A stretch of DNA of 64,000 nt. Source: Flectonema sp. DT1601. Taxonomy: Eukaryota > Euglenozoa > Diplonemea > Diplonemida > Diplonemidae. Position numbers and translations under genes: made by a program. Numbering within the stretch: the first letter of the stretch is position 1; each line of letters begins with the position of its first letter. Shown here in pieces: positions 9,715 to 19,706 of this stretch. The notes beneath the pieces were generated by a model. The model searched no databases, had not been told where the DNA came from, and was given only the letters and a program-made list of their open reading frames with translations. The DNA lies in contig OZ025865.1 of assembly GCA_964019425.1 (NCBI GenBank), positions 249,501 through 313,500 of the forward strand, in the 5' to 3' direction.

Positions 9715-12700
9715 TCACCTTTCAAGAATTACTGTTGAGGTCTTAATCGGTGACACCGCAGGTCCTCTTTGCACAGATGGTGATGACTGAGTCGATCTCA
9801 CTGATTTTGATCTTCTCGTATGCTGTTGATACCTGGGAAGGTGTGGACGAAGTGATAGAATTTCTTTGTTTGCTTCTTTAAGCGCGAGTTCTGACGTCGC
9901 CGCTCGGTGTTTTTGAATATTAAGTTCTAATGAAGTGGATTCTATACGACGAAACAGCTCTGCGACTTGTTGTTCACGTTCAGCTTTCAAAGATGAGATG
10001 TGTAAGACTTCCTCACGGAGATCTGATATTGAATTTTCATGTCTCGACGTCAGGTTGACTTCAAAATCTTTAACCATCTGCTTAGCATGCTTCATCTTCT
10101 GCTCTGCTTGACAACGCAGACTTTTCTCTTCTGAAATCTGAGTTTCGAGACGTTCTTGTTGTAGCTGATCGAGTCGTCTTTCATTTTGTAAAGCTCCTAA
10201 AACTGATTTTAAATTAACCAACTCCTGCTCAGCATCCAGTAGTACCTGCGTGTCGTCTGTAATTTCCACCTCACGGATTGCTAAGAAGGTACTCTGACGG
10301 GACATTTTAGACTCGGCACTTTGTCTAACTGACTTTTCACCAGCTAATTCCTTGCGTAAAGCATTAATGTCTTCTTGTTGGTCGGACATCGTCGCTCGTA
10401 GTTCAGCGTTCTTGGCCTCTTCGCTTAGATACCTTCCTTCCATTTTAATGAATTCCAAGTTTGTTATTTCTGCTCTGGACTCAGCTTCAGCAGTTCGACA
10501 GGCTTTTTGAGTTTTTGATGCTGCTAGGATTCCTTCTATGTGTGCTTTTTCGAATTCAATTTTATTACGTTGGGTTTCTGTATTGCCAAGGGCTTCTTCA
10601 GCAGCAACCAGTTGATTCATCGTGCTTTTATGTGATTCTTTTTCTAGAACAATCTCATTCGACAAGCTCTCTAGAGTGTGAGACAACGTGTTGTTTTTTG
10701 CTTCCCAAGTAATCTCCTCGAGTTTTCGACCTCCAGCTAAGAGAGCAGTTCGTAGACACTCTCTCTCACAGTTCTCTTCAAGAGACATGATGTGAGATTT
10801 CGTTTGAAAGTCTTTTTGAATTGATAAAAAGATTGCTGCTATTGAATCATCTTCAACACCAGGAAATACAAAACCAGAAACATCAGAGTCAACAACCTGA
10901 CTAGGCTGTAGTGTACAGACGACAGAAGAAGCACAGCTGCGAAGGTTATGAATCATGTTCTCTAATTGTGATATTTTCTGTCTTAGAGATTGATTCTCGA
11001 CTTCCATTGAATCCAACGTGTGATTCGAACCCTCTGCTGCCCTCAGAAGATTCTTTTCTCGGAGGTGCTTTGATTCGTTTTCTTGAGTTAGTTTTCTTAA
11101 TTGTGTTTGTAAATTTTCAATATGAGCAGTCTGCACACACGAATCATACTCCAACGACTCGATAGTTGCTGTGAGAGTAGTATTGTCGTTAGTCAACTCG
11201 GTCACTTCTTTCTCAAAATTATTTCGTTGATTATCGAGAGACTGTCGACGCATTTCTTGCTGTTCACTCATTGCTTTCAAGTCTCGAAGAGACTCAGCTT
11301 CCTGTTGTAAATTTAAAATCACAGATTCAAGATCAGAAACTCTATCTGACTCAGATATGAGTTGTCGTTTGTGGAGGTTGAGTTCATCAGTTTTTGTTGA
11401 TAATTGATTTTCTAATTCCTCGACCATCATTGACAATTCTATCTGTTGATTCGCAATAAAATTATTTTGAGCTTTCGTCGCCGCATGTTCTTCAGCAAGT
11501 TTATAATGATTTCCTTCGAAGACAGTCCAGTCTTCAACTACCTGATCTGCTCCTTCAACAGCTGCGCGTAATTCTGTTTCAAGTGATGTTATTTTTTCAG
11601 CAAACTCATCTTTTTCTGATGTGATTGAAAGTAGCTCACTCGCAAGTTCCAAAACTCTTTTCTTCAATCCTTCATTTTCAAATGATGAATTGTCTTGTTG
11701 GGAATTACTGTCCAACGCATCTATTAATTCCTTCTCAGCCATCTTTAACTGTCGTTCCAGTTGACCATACTCACTAGTTATTTTGTTGTATTTGTTATTT
11801 AAATTGAACAGTTCTTGTCTTGCTGATGCTAACTCTTCTTGAATGTCTTCGTTTGAACTGATTGGAATGGTGACTTTTAAAATATTGAGTTCTTCATGAG
11901 CATCTTGTAAGTCTCGAAGAGCATTCTTCAGGTCTGATTGAGTCGATTGAAGTCGTCCTTTTAAATTGTTTATCTCATCATTGTTTGGTAAGCTTATCAC
12001 GTTTGATACGTCTTCTGTAGATTTATAAATTGAAATTTCTTGAAGAGCTCGTTGAAGATCAGCTTGAGTCGTCAAAAGTCGTTTTCGTAAAGCAGTACTA
12101 CTACTGTCGTTATCATTTAGGGGTGATTGTGCTCGTACTTCAATCTCAAGAGTCTCTCTTAGAGTTTGAACATCCTTTCTTGCAGCGTGGAGTTCACTGA
12201 GAGCTTCTTTCAAATCAGATTGTGAGTTAAGAATTCTATCTTTAACAACTAAAGGATCTGACTCAGTCTTCTCCTGTTGTTGCTTTGCGAGAGCAACCTC
12301 CGCTGTAACACTTTTTAATTGTTGTCTTAATTCTCGTTCAATGTCATTGTAATCACCAGCATTCTGAGCTAATTGAAGTTGCTGTTCTTGGGATTGGAGA
12401 AGTTTTTGAGATAATTTGTGTGTCAAGTCCTTTTCTTGAAGGAGGGCTGATTTTGAATTTTCTAACTCTAGTTGCAGCTGTTGTTGGGAAATAGCTTCCG
12501 AACCGTCCCCTTTGAGAGATTTTAATCTCTGAAACTCCGCAACTTCGTCTCGTAGAGATGATAATTCATTTGTGAGAGAGTCGTTGAGTTGTTTTTGTTG
12601 AGTTAGTTGTTTATCTTCTATTACCCTATCCGCGAGTGCCGCGCTGCTTCCTCCTTGAAGACGAACAACCTCCTGTTGAGATGACAACAGCTTCTGTGAT

Positions 12701-15700
12701 AGCATTTGCGTTGCGTTCTTTTCATTTGCGAGTTGTCGATCGATATCCTCAACTGCTCTGAGTTGTTTTGATAGCTCGCTGTTCATGGATAGAAGTTTCT
12801 CCTTTGACTGAAATAATTCTAATTGGTTTGCTTTCGATAATTCCAATTCCTCTTTAACTTTACTGAGACTTGTTGTAAGCTGTTCTGTATTGTCACACTC
12901 ATCAGTTGGTACCTTACTCCTCACTTCTTGTCGTAAATGAGACAATTCTGCAGACACGTGAAGAGACTGCTCTTCTGAATCATGGAGTCGCTTCTCAAGA
13001 GCCTTAATTTCAGATTGTGAAGTCACGTTGTCGCTTTTCAGAGTTTTGATGTCATTTTCTAGTACGTCGTTTTCTGATAAGAGATGACTCTCTGCTTCCT
13101 CATGTCGAAGTATTTGTTGTTTTGACGCGGCAAGTTGGGTTTCAAGTTTTGCCACCTGATTGTTACGTAATTCTATTTCTGGGTTACCCTTCAAAGTGTT
13201 GTCGGCTTCTTGTTGAGCTACCTTTTCAGCTTCTGAGAGCTGATGTTGTAAAGCAGAGTAGTTTGCCTCCGCCTTCACTAATTGCTCTTGCAAACTCATC
13301 GTCGGCAACTTTTCTCCGGTTTTCAGAAGTTCAATTTCCTTTTCCCGAGATGCTTGCTCACTTTGTAAAGCAGAGATGGTTGCCTCCGCCTTCACCAATT
13401 GCTCTTGCAGGTGACTCGTAGTCGTGTTTGTTGCCGTCAACTTTTCTCCGATATTCAGAAGTTCATTTTCCTTTTCCTGAGATGCTTGTTCAACTTCTGA
13501 GAGTTGTTTTTTAAGCTGGACCTCAACACTTTGTAAATCAGAGATAGCTGCCTCTGACTCCAGTAGTTGCTTCTTCAGGTGACTTGAGTCTGTGTCTGAC
13601 ATTGTTTGTGTTAATTGTTCTTTAATAGTTTGAAGTTCAGCGTCTTTATCCTTATCTATTTGTTCAACATCTGAGAGGTGATTCTTAAGTTGATTACTCT
13701 CACGTTGTAAATCAGAGATGGTTGCCTCCGCCTTCACCAATTGCTCTTGCAGGTGACTCGTAGTCGTGTTTGTTGCCGTCAACTTTTCTCCGATATTCAG
13801 AAGTTCATTTTCCTTTTCCTGAGATGCTTGTTCAACTTCTGAGAGTTGCTTTTTAAGCTGGACCTCAACACTTTGTAAAGCAGAGATAGCTGCCTCTGCC
13901 TTCACCAATTGCTCCTTCAGGTGACTTGAGTCTGTGTCTGACATTGTTTGTGTTAATTGTTCTTTAATAGTCTGAAGTTCAGCGTCTTTATCCTTATCTA
14001 TTTGTTCAACATCTGAGAGGTGGCTCTTTAGTTGGTTACTTTCACGTTGTAAAGCAGAGATGACGGCCTCTGCCTTCTCCAATTGATCCTTCAGGTGACT
14101 CGTAGTCGTGTTTGCTGTTGTTAATTTCTCCCAGATTTCTAGAAGTTCAATTTCCTTTTCTTCAGATGCCTGTCCAGATGATTCTGAGAGTTGCTTTTTA
14201 AGTTGAATTTCTGTTTGTTGTAAAGCAGAGATGGTCTCACTCGAGATAGAGAGTTGGTTTTCAGTTTTTTCTAATTTTGTTTGAAGAGATTTTAACCGAT
14301 GTTGGTTCTGTGATAAATCATCTTTGTCTGCTACCAAACTTGTAAGTTGTTTTCGCATACTTTGAAATTCTGTTTCAATTTGTTGTTGTTTTGTTAACAA
14401 GTTCAATTCAGCTTGCTCTGACAAGGCAAGTTTTCTTTTCGTAGCGATCAAATTCTTTTCCGTGTTTTTATATTTCTGATGGGAGTCATCCAAACTATCC
14501 TTGATAGATGTAAACTGTTCTTTCACTGATATCAAGTCAGATTCGATCGTACTTTTTAACTTGTCAACAGAGAGATACTTATCTGACATGTCGTTGTTCG
14601 TTTGACGTAAATTAGAAATAACCTCCTCTGCTTCTTGTAGTTCCCTTTTCATATTACCAGTTGATTCCTTCTCTGAGTTCTTTAAATTTGAAATGATCTC
14701 CTCTACTGAAGTGAGTTGCTTTCGAAGGTCACTAACCTGCTGTTTTTCAACATCAAGCGACTTATTAATCATCGACAGCTCTTCCTGTGCAGAGAGTAGA
14801 TTACCTTCTGAAGTGTTGTTTGCTTCTTCTAAAGAAGAGAGTTTTCCTTTTAGAACAACAACAGATTGTTTTTCAACATCAAGCGACTTATTAATCATCG
14901 ACAGCTCTTCCTGTGCAGAGAGTAGATTACCTTCTGCAGTGTTGTTTGCTTCTTCTAAAGAAGAGAGTTTTCCTTTTAGAACAACAACAGATTGTTTCTC
15001 AACATCAAGCGACTTATTAATCATCGACAGCTCTTCCTGTGCAGAGAGTAGATTACCTTCTGAAGTGTTGTTTGCTTCTTCTAAAGAAGAGAGTTTTCCT
15101 TTTAGAACAACAACAGATTGTTTTTCATTGTCTAATTCTTGAGTTAAACAAACTACTTGTTCCTTTGATGATAACAAGTTAGATTCAGACTTGTTGTTAG
15201 CTTCTTCAAGTGATGTAAATTTCACTTGCAAATCAGCATTAGACTGCTGCAGTGTTTTCCTTCTAGATTCACTGGAAACCTTCTCTTCGTTGAGATCTTC
15301 CAACGAACGCTCCAACGACAGTATTTTCGAACCCAGTTGGATGATTTCCTTCTCAGAGCGACGACCTTTTTCTTGTTCAGCCAACACGGTAAGTTCCGTA
15401 CTGTTTCTCAACTCCTCAATCTCAGTTGTGAGTTTCTCTTTATCAATTTGAAGCTCTGAATTAATTGATATCAATTCATTACTTGTTGTTGAAGGAACGT
15501 CTTCTGACTGTTTAGTAGTATTGATCCCTTGAATAGACTCATTGACTGTAGAAGTAGGCTGCGTGATTTGAGAAGTTTTTAAACCAACCAACTCTGTCTG
15601 TAAGCTCGTTAATTGTTCCTGAAGCTGTTGTTTGTCATTCTGTAATGTGTTTATAGTTTCCTGAAGTACGTCATCACTGACTTGCGTAGACTCTTTTTCA

Positions 15701-18522
15701 TTCAGTTTTTGAATTAGTAAATCATTCTCTTCCTGAACTCCCCGAAGCTGTTTTTCAATCAGATGAGTTTTTCCCTTTTCAGTTAGAACTGCTTGATCAG
15801 CAGCGGAACGGAGAAATGCAGCTTCTCGTTGACGATCTTCGTCCAGTTCTTCTTGTGATAAGACTGAGTCACTTAGATCTAAGTGGTGTTGGGTATCATG
15901 CAATACAGTTACTTGTGATCTCAACGAGGATACCTCCATCTCTGACACCTGCAACTGCTGCTGTAATTGAGTAACGCGATCCTCAGTAATTACATTGCCT
16001 TGTTCTTGTAACTTAGCGAAATGGTCTTCTGTAGTTGGTGTCTTTTCCTCTGATGATTTTAAATATTTAAGTTGAGTTTGTAAGTCATTAATTTGTTGTT
16101 GAAGTGTGAGATTTTTATCTTGTTCTTTTTGGATAATGTGTTCTAAATTTGTTCTCATATCCAAACTGTTTTTCTGTTGAGTTTGTATGAGCCTGGCTTC
16201 GGATTCACGTAAGCTTTGTAGTTCTCGTTGCAGTTCTGAGTTGGTTGTTGTTAGGTGAATGATGTGAGGATTTGTTTGTATGTTTTGAAAATTTTCTAAT
16301 TTCGATTGAAGTTGCAGTACCTTCTGTGATAGCTCACCGGCTTCAACTTCATCAGTGGTTCCTCGTAGGCTGCTTACCTCCTTCTCTAGTATCGTTATTT
16401 TATCATTTTGAAGTTTAATTTGTTGTTCTGAAGTAGTCCTGGTTAACATCAACTGAGACTGACTCGACGTCAGTTCACTCTCAACAATCCGAAGTCGGTG
16501 TAATTCCTGACGAAGACTGCTCGACTCTTCTCTCAACTCCTTCGATTGCTTCTCAGAATCTTTTGATTGCTTGTCAAGATCAGCAAGTTGCTGTTTCAGT
16601 AGTTCAACTGTGTTGTTGTTTTTATTATCATTTTTTAAGTTATTTTCCTTCAACGTGATCTGAAGATCTGATATGTGACTTGACAGCTGAGAGTTGTTTT
16701 TCATTAAATTAGACACTTCATTCTCTAATAATGATTTCTCATTGAGTGATGTTACAATTTGATGTTTTGATTCGGAAAGCGCGATCTCAGCTGAAGCCAG
16801 ATCTGCTGTTAATTTTTGTAATTGTCTTTCCATTAGAATGAACTTATCTTCTCTGATGCAGGCTTCTCTATTGTATTGATCAACCGTGGCACTCACATCA
16901 GATAACTCAGATTGATAGGCGTTGAGTTGAGCTACCAGAGATAATTCATTTTTCTCTAACCTGTCGACTACTGCTGTTGTCGTTTCATCCTTCTTTTGTG
17001 AATTTTCAGTCAGCTGAATCATCCTAGAAGTTGTATCAGACACGGCTATGTATAAACTGCTTAACTTCTCAATGACTGAGCACCTCAACGATCTCATGTG
17101 AATAGGTATCTGTTGTTGTAATGAACTGCCAGACTGTCTTCTGACTGCAACGGAAGCCCAGTGATCTTTTACTTCCCCAGATTGTAATTCAAGGGTTACC
17201 TTAAACTCAATGCTATTTCCACAATTTGGAGAAGTCGTAAAACTAAATAAATATCCTCCCTCTCTGACTGACATCCTAGTCACAGAAGAACTTATTATTC
17301 CGTTCGCCGATGTCATTCTCACGGAATCGAACTTCACAAAATTCGATAATTTTTCTGGTGAAAGAAGTTCATGTTCGATTCTCACTGCGATGAAATTTTT
17401 AACATCGCCACCGGGATGAACCGGGTCTGGTGATGAAAATACTTCAAGAGACACTCCTGAAGAAGTATCAGGGGTTTTCGGCGAGTTGTTTGTTAGGAAA
17501 GTTCGTGCAACTTGAAGAGAACCACTCGAAGCGGAGACTAACCGAATACCAACCCTTTCAGCAGAGCCTGACTTATTAGTATTAGTATAAGGCTTTAATA
17601 AGAATGTATTGGAATTACTTATCCTTTGAGCTGCTGTAGGAGGAAACATCAAACCACCGAATCCAACAACGATAAGATCAAAGCCAGTGTTGGTATTCTG
17701 TTGACCTTTTGGAACTATTCTGACGTTTCTTGGTATTGCAGTACCGTGAATTGTCACTAAAAGATCTGTGCCAGTTTGGTGGATTTCTGATTTATCTCCT
17801 GGGGTTCCAATGGTTACGAAAGTACTCATTGACGTGTCCCAATTCCATTCCTCATCTGATCGGGTTGGTGTCGTCAGATCTCCATTGAAATTAGATATAA
17901 AATGTTCAAGACTGAGAACCATATCAATGATCTGTTTTACTTGTAATTCATGTTCATATTGAGAACCCTCAACGTCATCTCTTCTTGCGATGTGTTCGTT
18001 ACTCGGTTTCGATATTTCTAAAAGACTGTTGACCTTCGCAGTAAGACTCTCATTCTGCTTCTTAATGAGCTCTATTTCCTCAGCTGACTGTACTGCAGCT
18101 CGATCTTTGCATTTTGATTTTGCGACGATGTCTGCCAGCTGTAGCTTAGTAGAATCGTGTTTAGTCTCTGAAGTTGATAACTGATCTACAAGAGAGGTAA
18201 TTGCGTCATCCTTCTCGGCAAGTTTCTCATTGAGCTTAACCGTTGCCTCGTTCCACTGTAAAGCTTGTTGTACCTTTCCGTGTACCTTCTCACCGACTAT
18301 AGATCTCATCGCCTCTAATTCTCTTTTGTCTCCGTCTCGTAGTGTTTCTATCTCTCTGTCTTTGTCAACAAGTTGCTGGTCTCTGATGCTGAGTTGCTCT
18401 TTTAATCTGCATACTTCCGACTCTTTGACGGCTACTTCATGAGGTACGACAGAGCTGAGAGGTGATCCAGACCTGACACCGCCGCCACTCGCTATGGGTG
18501 AGACGCTGCGAGGGCGTAGCAT
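9715..18522 (-). CDS. Giant coiled-coil protein 1 (2,935 aa), paralogue of its neighbour
   Basis: One uninterrupted 8.8-kb reading frame. Residues 1-40 are basic Ser/Pro/Gly; 40-215 coiled coil ending in a QYEHELQVKQI motif shared with the neighbouring giant (AQYEHNLQLHQI); about 224-457 a beta-rich globular region likely to be two beta-sandwich domains; from about 500 to 2880 almost continuous heptad coiled coil; the tail is basic Ser/Pro (RRSKSVRSTQSSPSVQRG). Two internal duplications are visible: three 42-residue tandem units (14743-15120) and a 114-residue unit present nearly three times (about 13210-14210). An AAAAG acceptor at 18534 leaves an 11-nt leader. No specific family is recognised. 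By composition it should be a cytoskeletal, basal-body or Golgi-type scaffold; this is inference. Confidence 0.8.
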   Translation of the reverse strand: MLRPRSVSPIASGGGVRSGSPLSSVVPHEVAVKESEVCRLKEQLSIRDQQLVDKDREIETLRDGDKRELEAMRSIVGEKVHGKVQQALQWNEATVKLNEKLAEKDDAITSLVDQLSTSETKHDSTKLQLADIVAKSKCKDRAAVQSAEEIELIKKQNESLTAKVNSLLEISKPSNEHIARRDDVEGSQYEHELQVKQIIDMVLSLEHFISNFNGDLTTPTRSDEEWNWDTSMSTFVTIGTPGDKSEIHQTGTDLLVTIHGTAIPRNVRIVPKGQQNTNTGFDLIVVGFGGLMFPPTAAQRISNSNTFLLKPYTNTNKSGSAERVGIRLVSASSGSLQVARTFLTNNSPKTPDTSSGVSLEVFSSPDPVHPGGDVKNFIAVRIEHELLSPEKLSNFVKFDSVRMTSANGIISSSVTRMSVREGGYLFSFTTSPNCGNSIEFKVTLELQSGEVKDHWASVAVRRQSGSSLQQQIPIHMRSLRCSVIEKLSSLYIAVSDTTSRMIQLTENSQKKDETTTAVVDRLEKNELSLVAQLNAYQSELSDVSATVDQYNREACIREDKFILMERQLQKLTADLASAEIALSESKHQIVTSLNEKSLLENEVSNLMKNNSQLSSHISDLQITLKENNLKNDNKNNNTVELLKQQLADLDKQSKDSEKQSKELREESSSLRQELHRLRIVESELTSSQSQLMLTRTTSEQQIKLQNDKITILEKEVSSLRGTTDEVEAGELSQKVLQLQSKLENFQNIQTNPHIIHLTTTNSELQRELQSLRESEARLIQTQQKNSLDMRTNLEHIIQKEQDKNLTLQQQINDLQTQLKYLKSSEEKTPTTEDHFAKLQEQGNVITEDRVTQLQQQLQVSEMEVSSLRSQVTVLHDTQHHLDLSDSVLSQEELDEDRQREAAFLRSAADQAVLTEKGKTHLIEKQLRGVQEENDLLIQKLNEKESTQVSDDVLQETINTLQNDKQQLQEQLTSLQTELVGLKTSQITQPTSTVNESIQGINTTKQSEDVPSTTSNELISINSELQIDKEKLTTEIEELRNSTELTVLAEQEKGRRSEKEIIQLGSKILSLERSLEDLNEEKVSSESRRKTLQQSNADLQVKFTSLEEANNKSESNLLSSKEQVVCLTQELDNEKQSVVVLKGKLSSLEEANNTSEGNLLSAQEELSMINKSLDVEKQSVVVLKGKLSSLEEANNTAEGNLLSAQEELSMINKSLDVEKQSVVVLKGKLSSLEEANNTSEGNLLSAQEELSMINKSLDVEKQQVSDLRKQLTSVEEIISNLKNSEKESTGNMKRELQEAEEVISNLRQTNNDMSDKYLSVDKLKSTIESDLISVKEQFTSIKDSLDDSHQKYKNTEKNLIATKRKLALSEQAELNLLTKQQQIETEFQSMRKQLTSLVADKDDLSQNQHRLKSLQTKLEKTENQLSISSETISALQQTEIQLKKQLSESSGQASEEKEIELLEIWEKLTTANTTTSHLKDQLEKAEAVISALQRESNQLKSHLSDVEQIDKDKDAELQTIKEQLTQTMSDTDSSHLKEQLVKAEAAISALQSVEVQLKKQLSEVEQASQEKENELLNIGEKLTATNTTTSHLQEQLVKAEATISDLQRESNQLKNHLSDVEQIDKDKDAELQTIKEQLTQTMSDTDSSHLKKQLLESEAAISDLQSVEVQLKKQLSEVEQASQEKENELLNIGEKLTATNTTTSHLQEQLVKAEATISALQSEQASREKEIELLKTGEKLPTMSLQEQLVKAEANYSALQHQLSEAEKVAQQEADNTLKGNPEIELRNNQVAKLETQLAASKQQILRHEEAESHLLSENDVLENDIKTLKSDNVTSQSEIKALEKRLHDSEEQSLHVSAELSHLRQEVRSKVPTDECDNTEQLTTSLSKVKEELELSKANQLELFQSKEKLLSMNSELSKQLRAVEDIDRQLANEKNATQMLSQKLLSSQQEVVRLQGGSSAALADRVIEDKQLTQQKQLNDSLTNELSSLRDEVAEFQRLKSLKGDGSEAISQQQLQLELENSKSALLQEKDLTHKLSQKLLQSQEQQLQLAQNAGDYNDIERELRQQLKSVTAEVALAKQQQEKTESDPLVVKDRILNSQSDLKEALSELHAARKDVQTLRETLEIEVRAQSPLNDNDSSSTALRKRLLTTQADLQRALQEISIYKSTEDVSNVISLPNNDEINNLKGRLQSTQSDLKNALRDLQDAHEELNILKVTIPISSNEDIQEELASARQELFNLNNKYNKITSEYGQLERQLKMAEKELIDALDSNSQQDNSSFENEGLKKRVLELASELLSITSEKDEFAEKITSLETELRAAVEGADQVVEDWTVFEGNHYKLAEEHAATKAQNNFIANQQIELSMMVEELENQLSTKTDELNLHKRQLISESDRVSDLESVILNLQQEAESLRDLKAMSEQQEMRRQSLDNQRNNFEKEVTELTNDNTTLTATIESLEYDSCVQTAHIENLQTQLRKLTQENESKHLREKNLLRAAEGSNHTLDSMEVENQSLRQKISQLENMIHNLRSCASSVVCTLQPSQVVDSDVSGFVFPGVEDDSIAAIFLSIQKDFQTKSHIMSLEENCERECLRTALLAGGRKLEEITWEAKNNTLSHTLESLSNEIVLEKESHKSTMNQLVAAEEALGNTETQRNKIEFEKAHIEGILAASKTQKACRTAEAESRAEITNLEFIKMEGRYLSEEAKNAELRATMSDQQEDINALRKELAGEKSVRQSAESKMSRQSTFLAIREVEITDDTQVLLDAEQELVNLKSVLGALQNERRLDQLQQERLETQISEEKSLRCQAEQKMKHAKQMVKDFEVNLTSRHENSISDLREEVLHISSLKAEREQQVAELFRRIESTSLELNIQKHRAATSELALKEANKEILSLRPHLPRYQQHTRRSKSVRSTQSSPSVQRGPAVSPIKTSTVILER
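13210..14210 (-). repeat. 342-bp (114-residue) tandem coding repeat in giant gene 1
   Basis: Nearly three copies. The same sequence GTTGCCTCCGCCTTCACCAA starts at 13379 and again at 13721, exactly 342 nt apart, and a diverged third copy follows near 14060. Each unit encodes two sub-motifs of the type EKLTATNTTTSHLQEQLVKA and DAELQTIKEQLTQTMSDTD. High DNA identity points to recent duplication or conversion. Confidence 0.9.
14743..15120 (-). repeat. 126-bp (42-residue) tandem coding repeat, three copies
   Basis: Three almost identical units; CTTATTAATCATCGACAGCT begins at 14761, 14887 and 15013, spaced by exactly 126 nt. Each unit encodes SVVVLKGKLSSLEEANN then SEGNLLSAQEELSMINKSL. 42 residues are six heptads, so the duplication keeps coiled-coil register. 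Confidence 0.95.
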
Positions 18523-19706
18523 TTAGTGTGTGTCTTTTGTAAGTAAGAAATAACTTTTAAAAAAAATACAAAAATTTTAAAAAAAGAAATTCATAAACCA
18601 ATACAGTCTTAATGTGATCATATTATTTATAACCTAATTGGGAGAGGTACGAAATAATTATTTTAACTAACAATTTTTTTCGATAATTTTTTTAAAAAAA
18701 AAAATCCTTTTTCCCTTACAAACTAATTAAAAGGTGTATGTTATTATGTTTTTTTGGAGCTTAAAAATGCCGGTCAGGATTTGTAACAGTTCACTGAGCG
18801 TGAGGCTACTTACCGGCCTTGCCGATTGTAGAAAAATTATTCGTTTTTTCTTTTTTTTTTTAAAGACTTGGGATGAGGAACTGCATTGCATACTTGACAA
18901 GTATGCATTACGGTAAAAAAATAAATAAAAAAAATTTTAAAAAAATTAAAAACAGAAGAAAAAGAAAAGATAAAAATCGTTACCTTACTAATTATCTCTA
19001 TTATTTTTTTTTTTTCCCCAGCTTTTTTCCTTAAGCGTAACAAAAATATGGTAAGAACTTAAAAAAAAAAAAAAAACGAAATTACAATATTCTTCATCCA
19101 GAGAAGAATTTAAGATATTTTTTTTTTTTTTTTTTTACAAAAAAAAAAAAAAAAAACAACCTGTTAGGGTGGATAACTCTACACACCTGACGATATTTTT
19201 TTCATAGAAGTAAATTAATGATTTAAGTGAGGGGTTACAATTATGGAGAATCTGACCACAGTAGAAAGAGAAGAGGGGTTTTTTACGACACTAAGAAGAT
19301 GGAATTTGGATGCCAGCAACCAAAGAAAGCCTTACACGCAGTAACAGGGAAGAATAAGAGAAAAAGAAAAAGGTGAGAAGGAAAAGGTTGAGAATAAATA
19401 ATGAGACTTTTTTTAAAAACCTCCTATGTTTTTAAACAAAAAAAAAAAAAAAAAAAAAAAAAAAGAATTTCTGATCCAAAGAATGAAGAAGGGCTACCAC
19501 AGAAAAATCTTTTTTTTTTTTTCTTTGGTTTCTCATTTGCAATTCTCTGTTTCCATTCGCCACCTCCCAAGATAACAGTAAACGTCACTAAAAAGCGACA
19601 AAGCGCACCTACAGGCGCGTGTGTTAATCTGCTAGGCTTGTAATTGCGTTGAAAAAATATTTTCTTTTTTTTTTTCAGCCTCAACGAGACAAGTCATCCC
19701 ACACAC
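18523..19706. other. Spacer between the two giant genes
   Basis: Contains the giant-1 leader with a TTACTTAC pyrimidine tract, T/A runs (19007-19017, 19119-19136, 19140-19156, 19439-19464, 19509-19521) and a GC-richer island at 18765-18835 of unknown role. A CTACTTACCGG string near 18805 resembles a U1 5' end but has no snRNA context. No gene is supported. Confidence 0.55.

Noticed and set aside
14693-15142. 149-aa plus-strand frame and many others inside the giant genes
   Set aside because: They are antisense or shifted frames of the repeat-rich coding strand; their periodicity simply mirrors the 126- and 129-bp repeats.
18795-18835. U1 snRNA-like CTACTTACCGG string
   Set aside because: No Sm site, stem-loops or terminator-like T-run in the right position; a short chance match.
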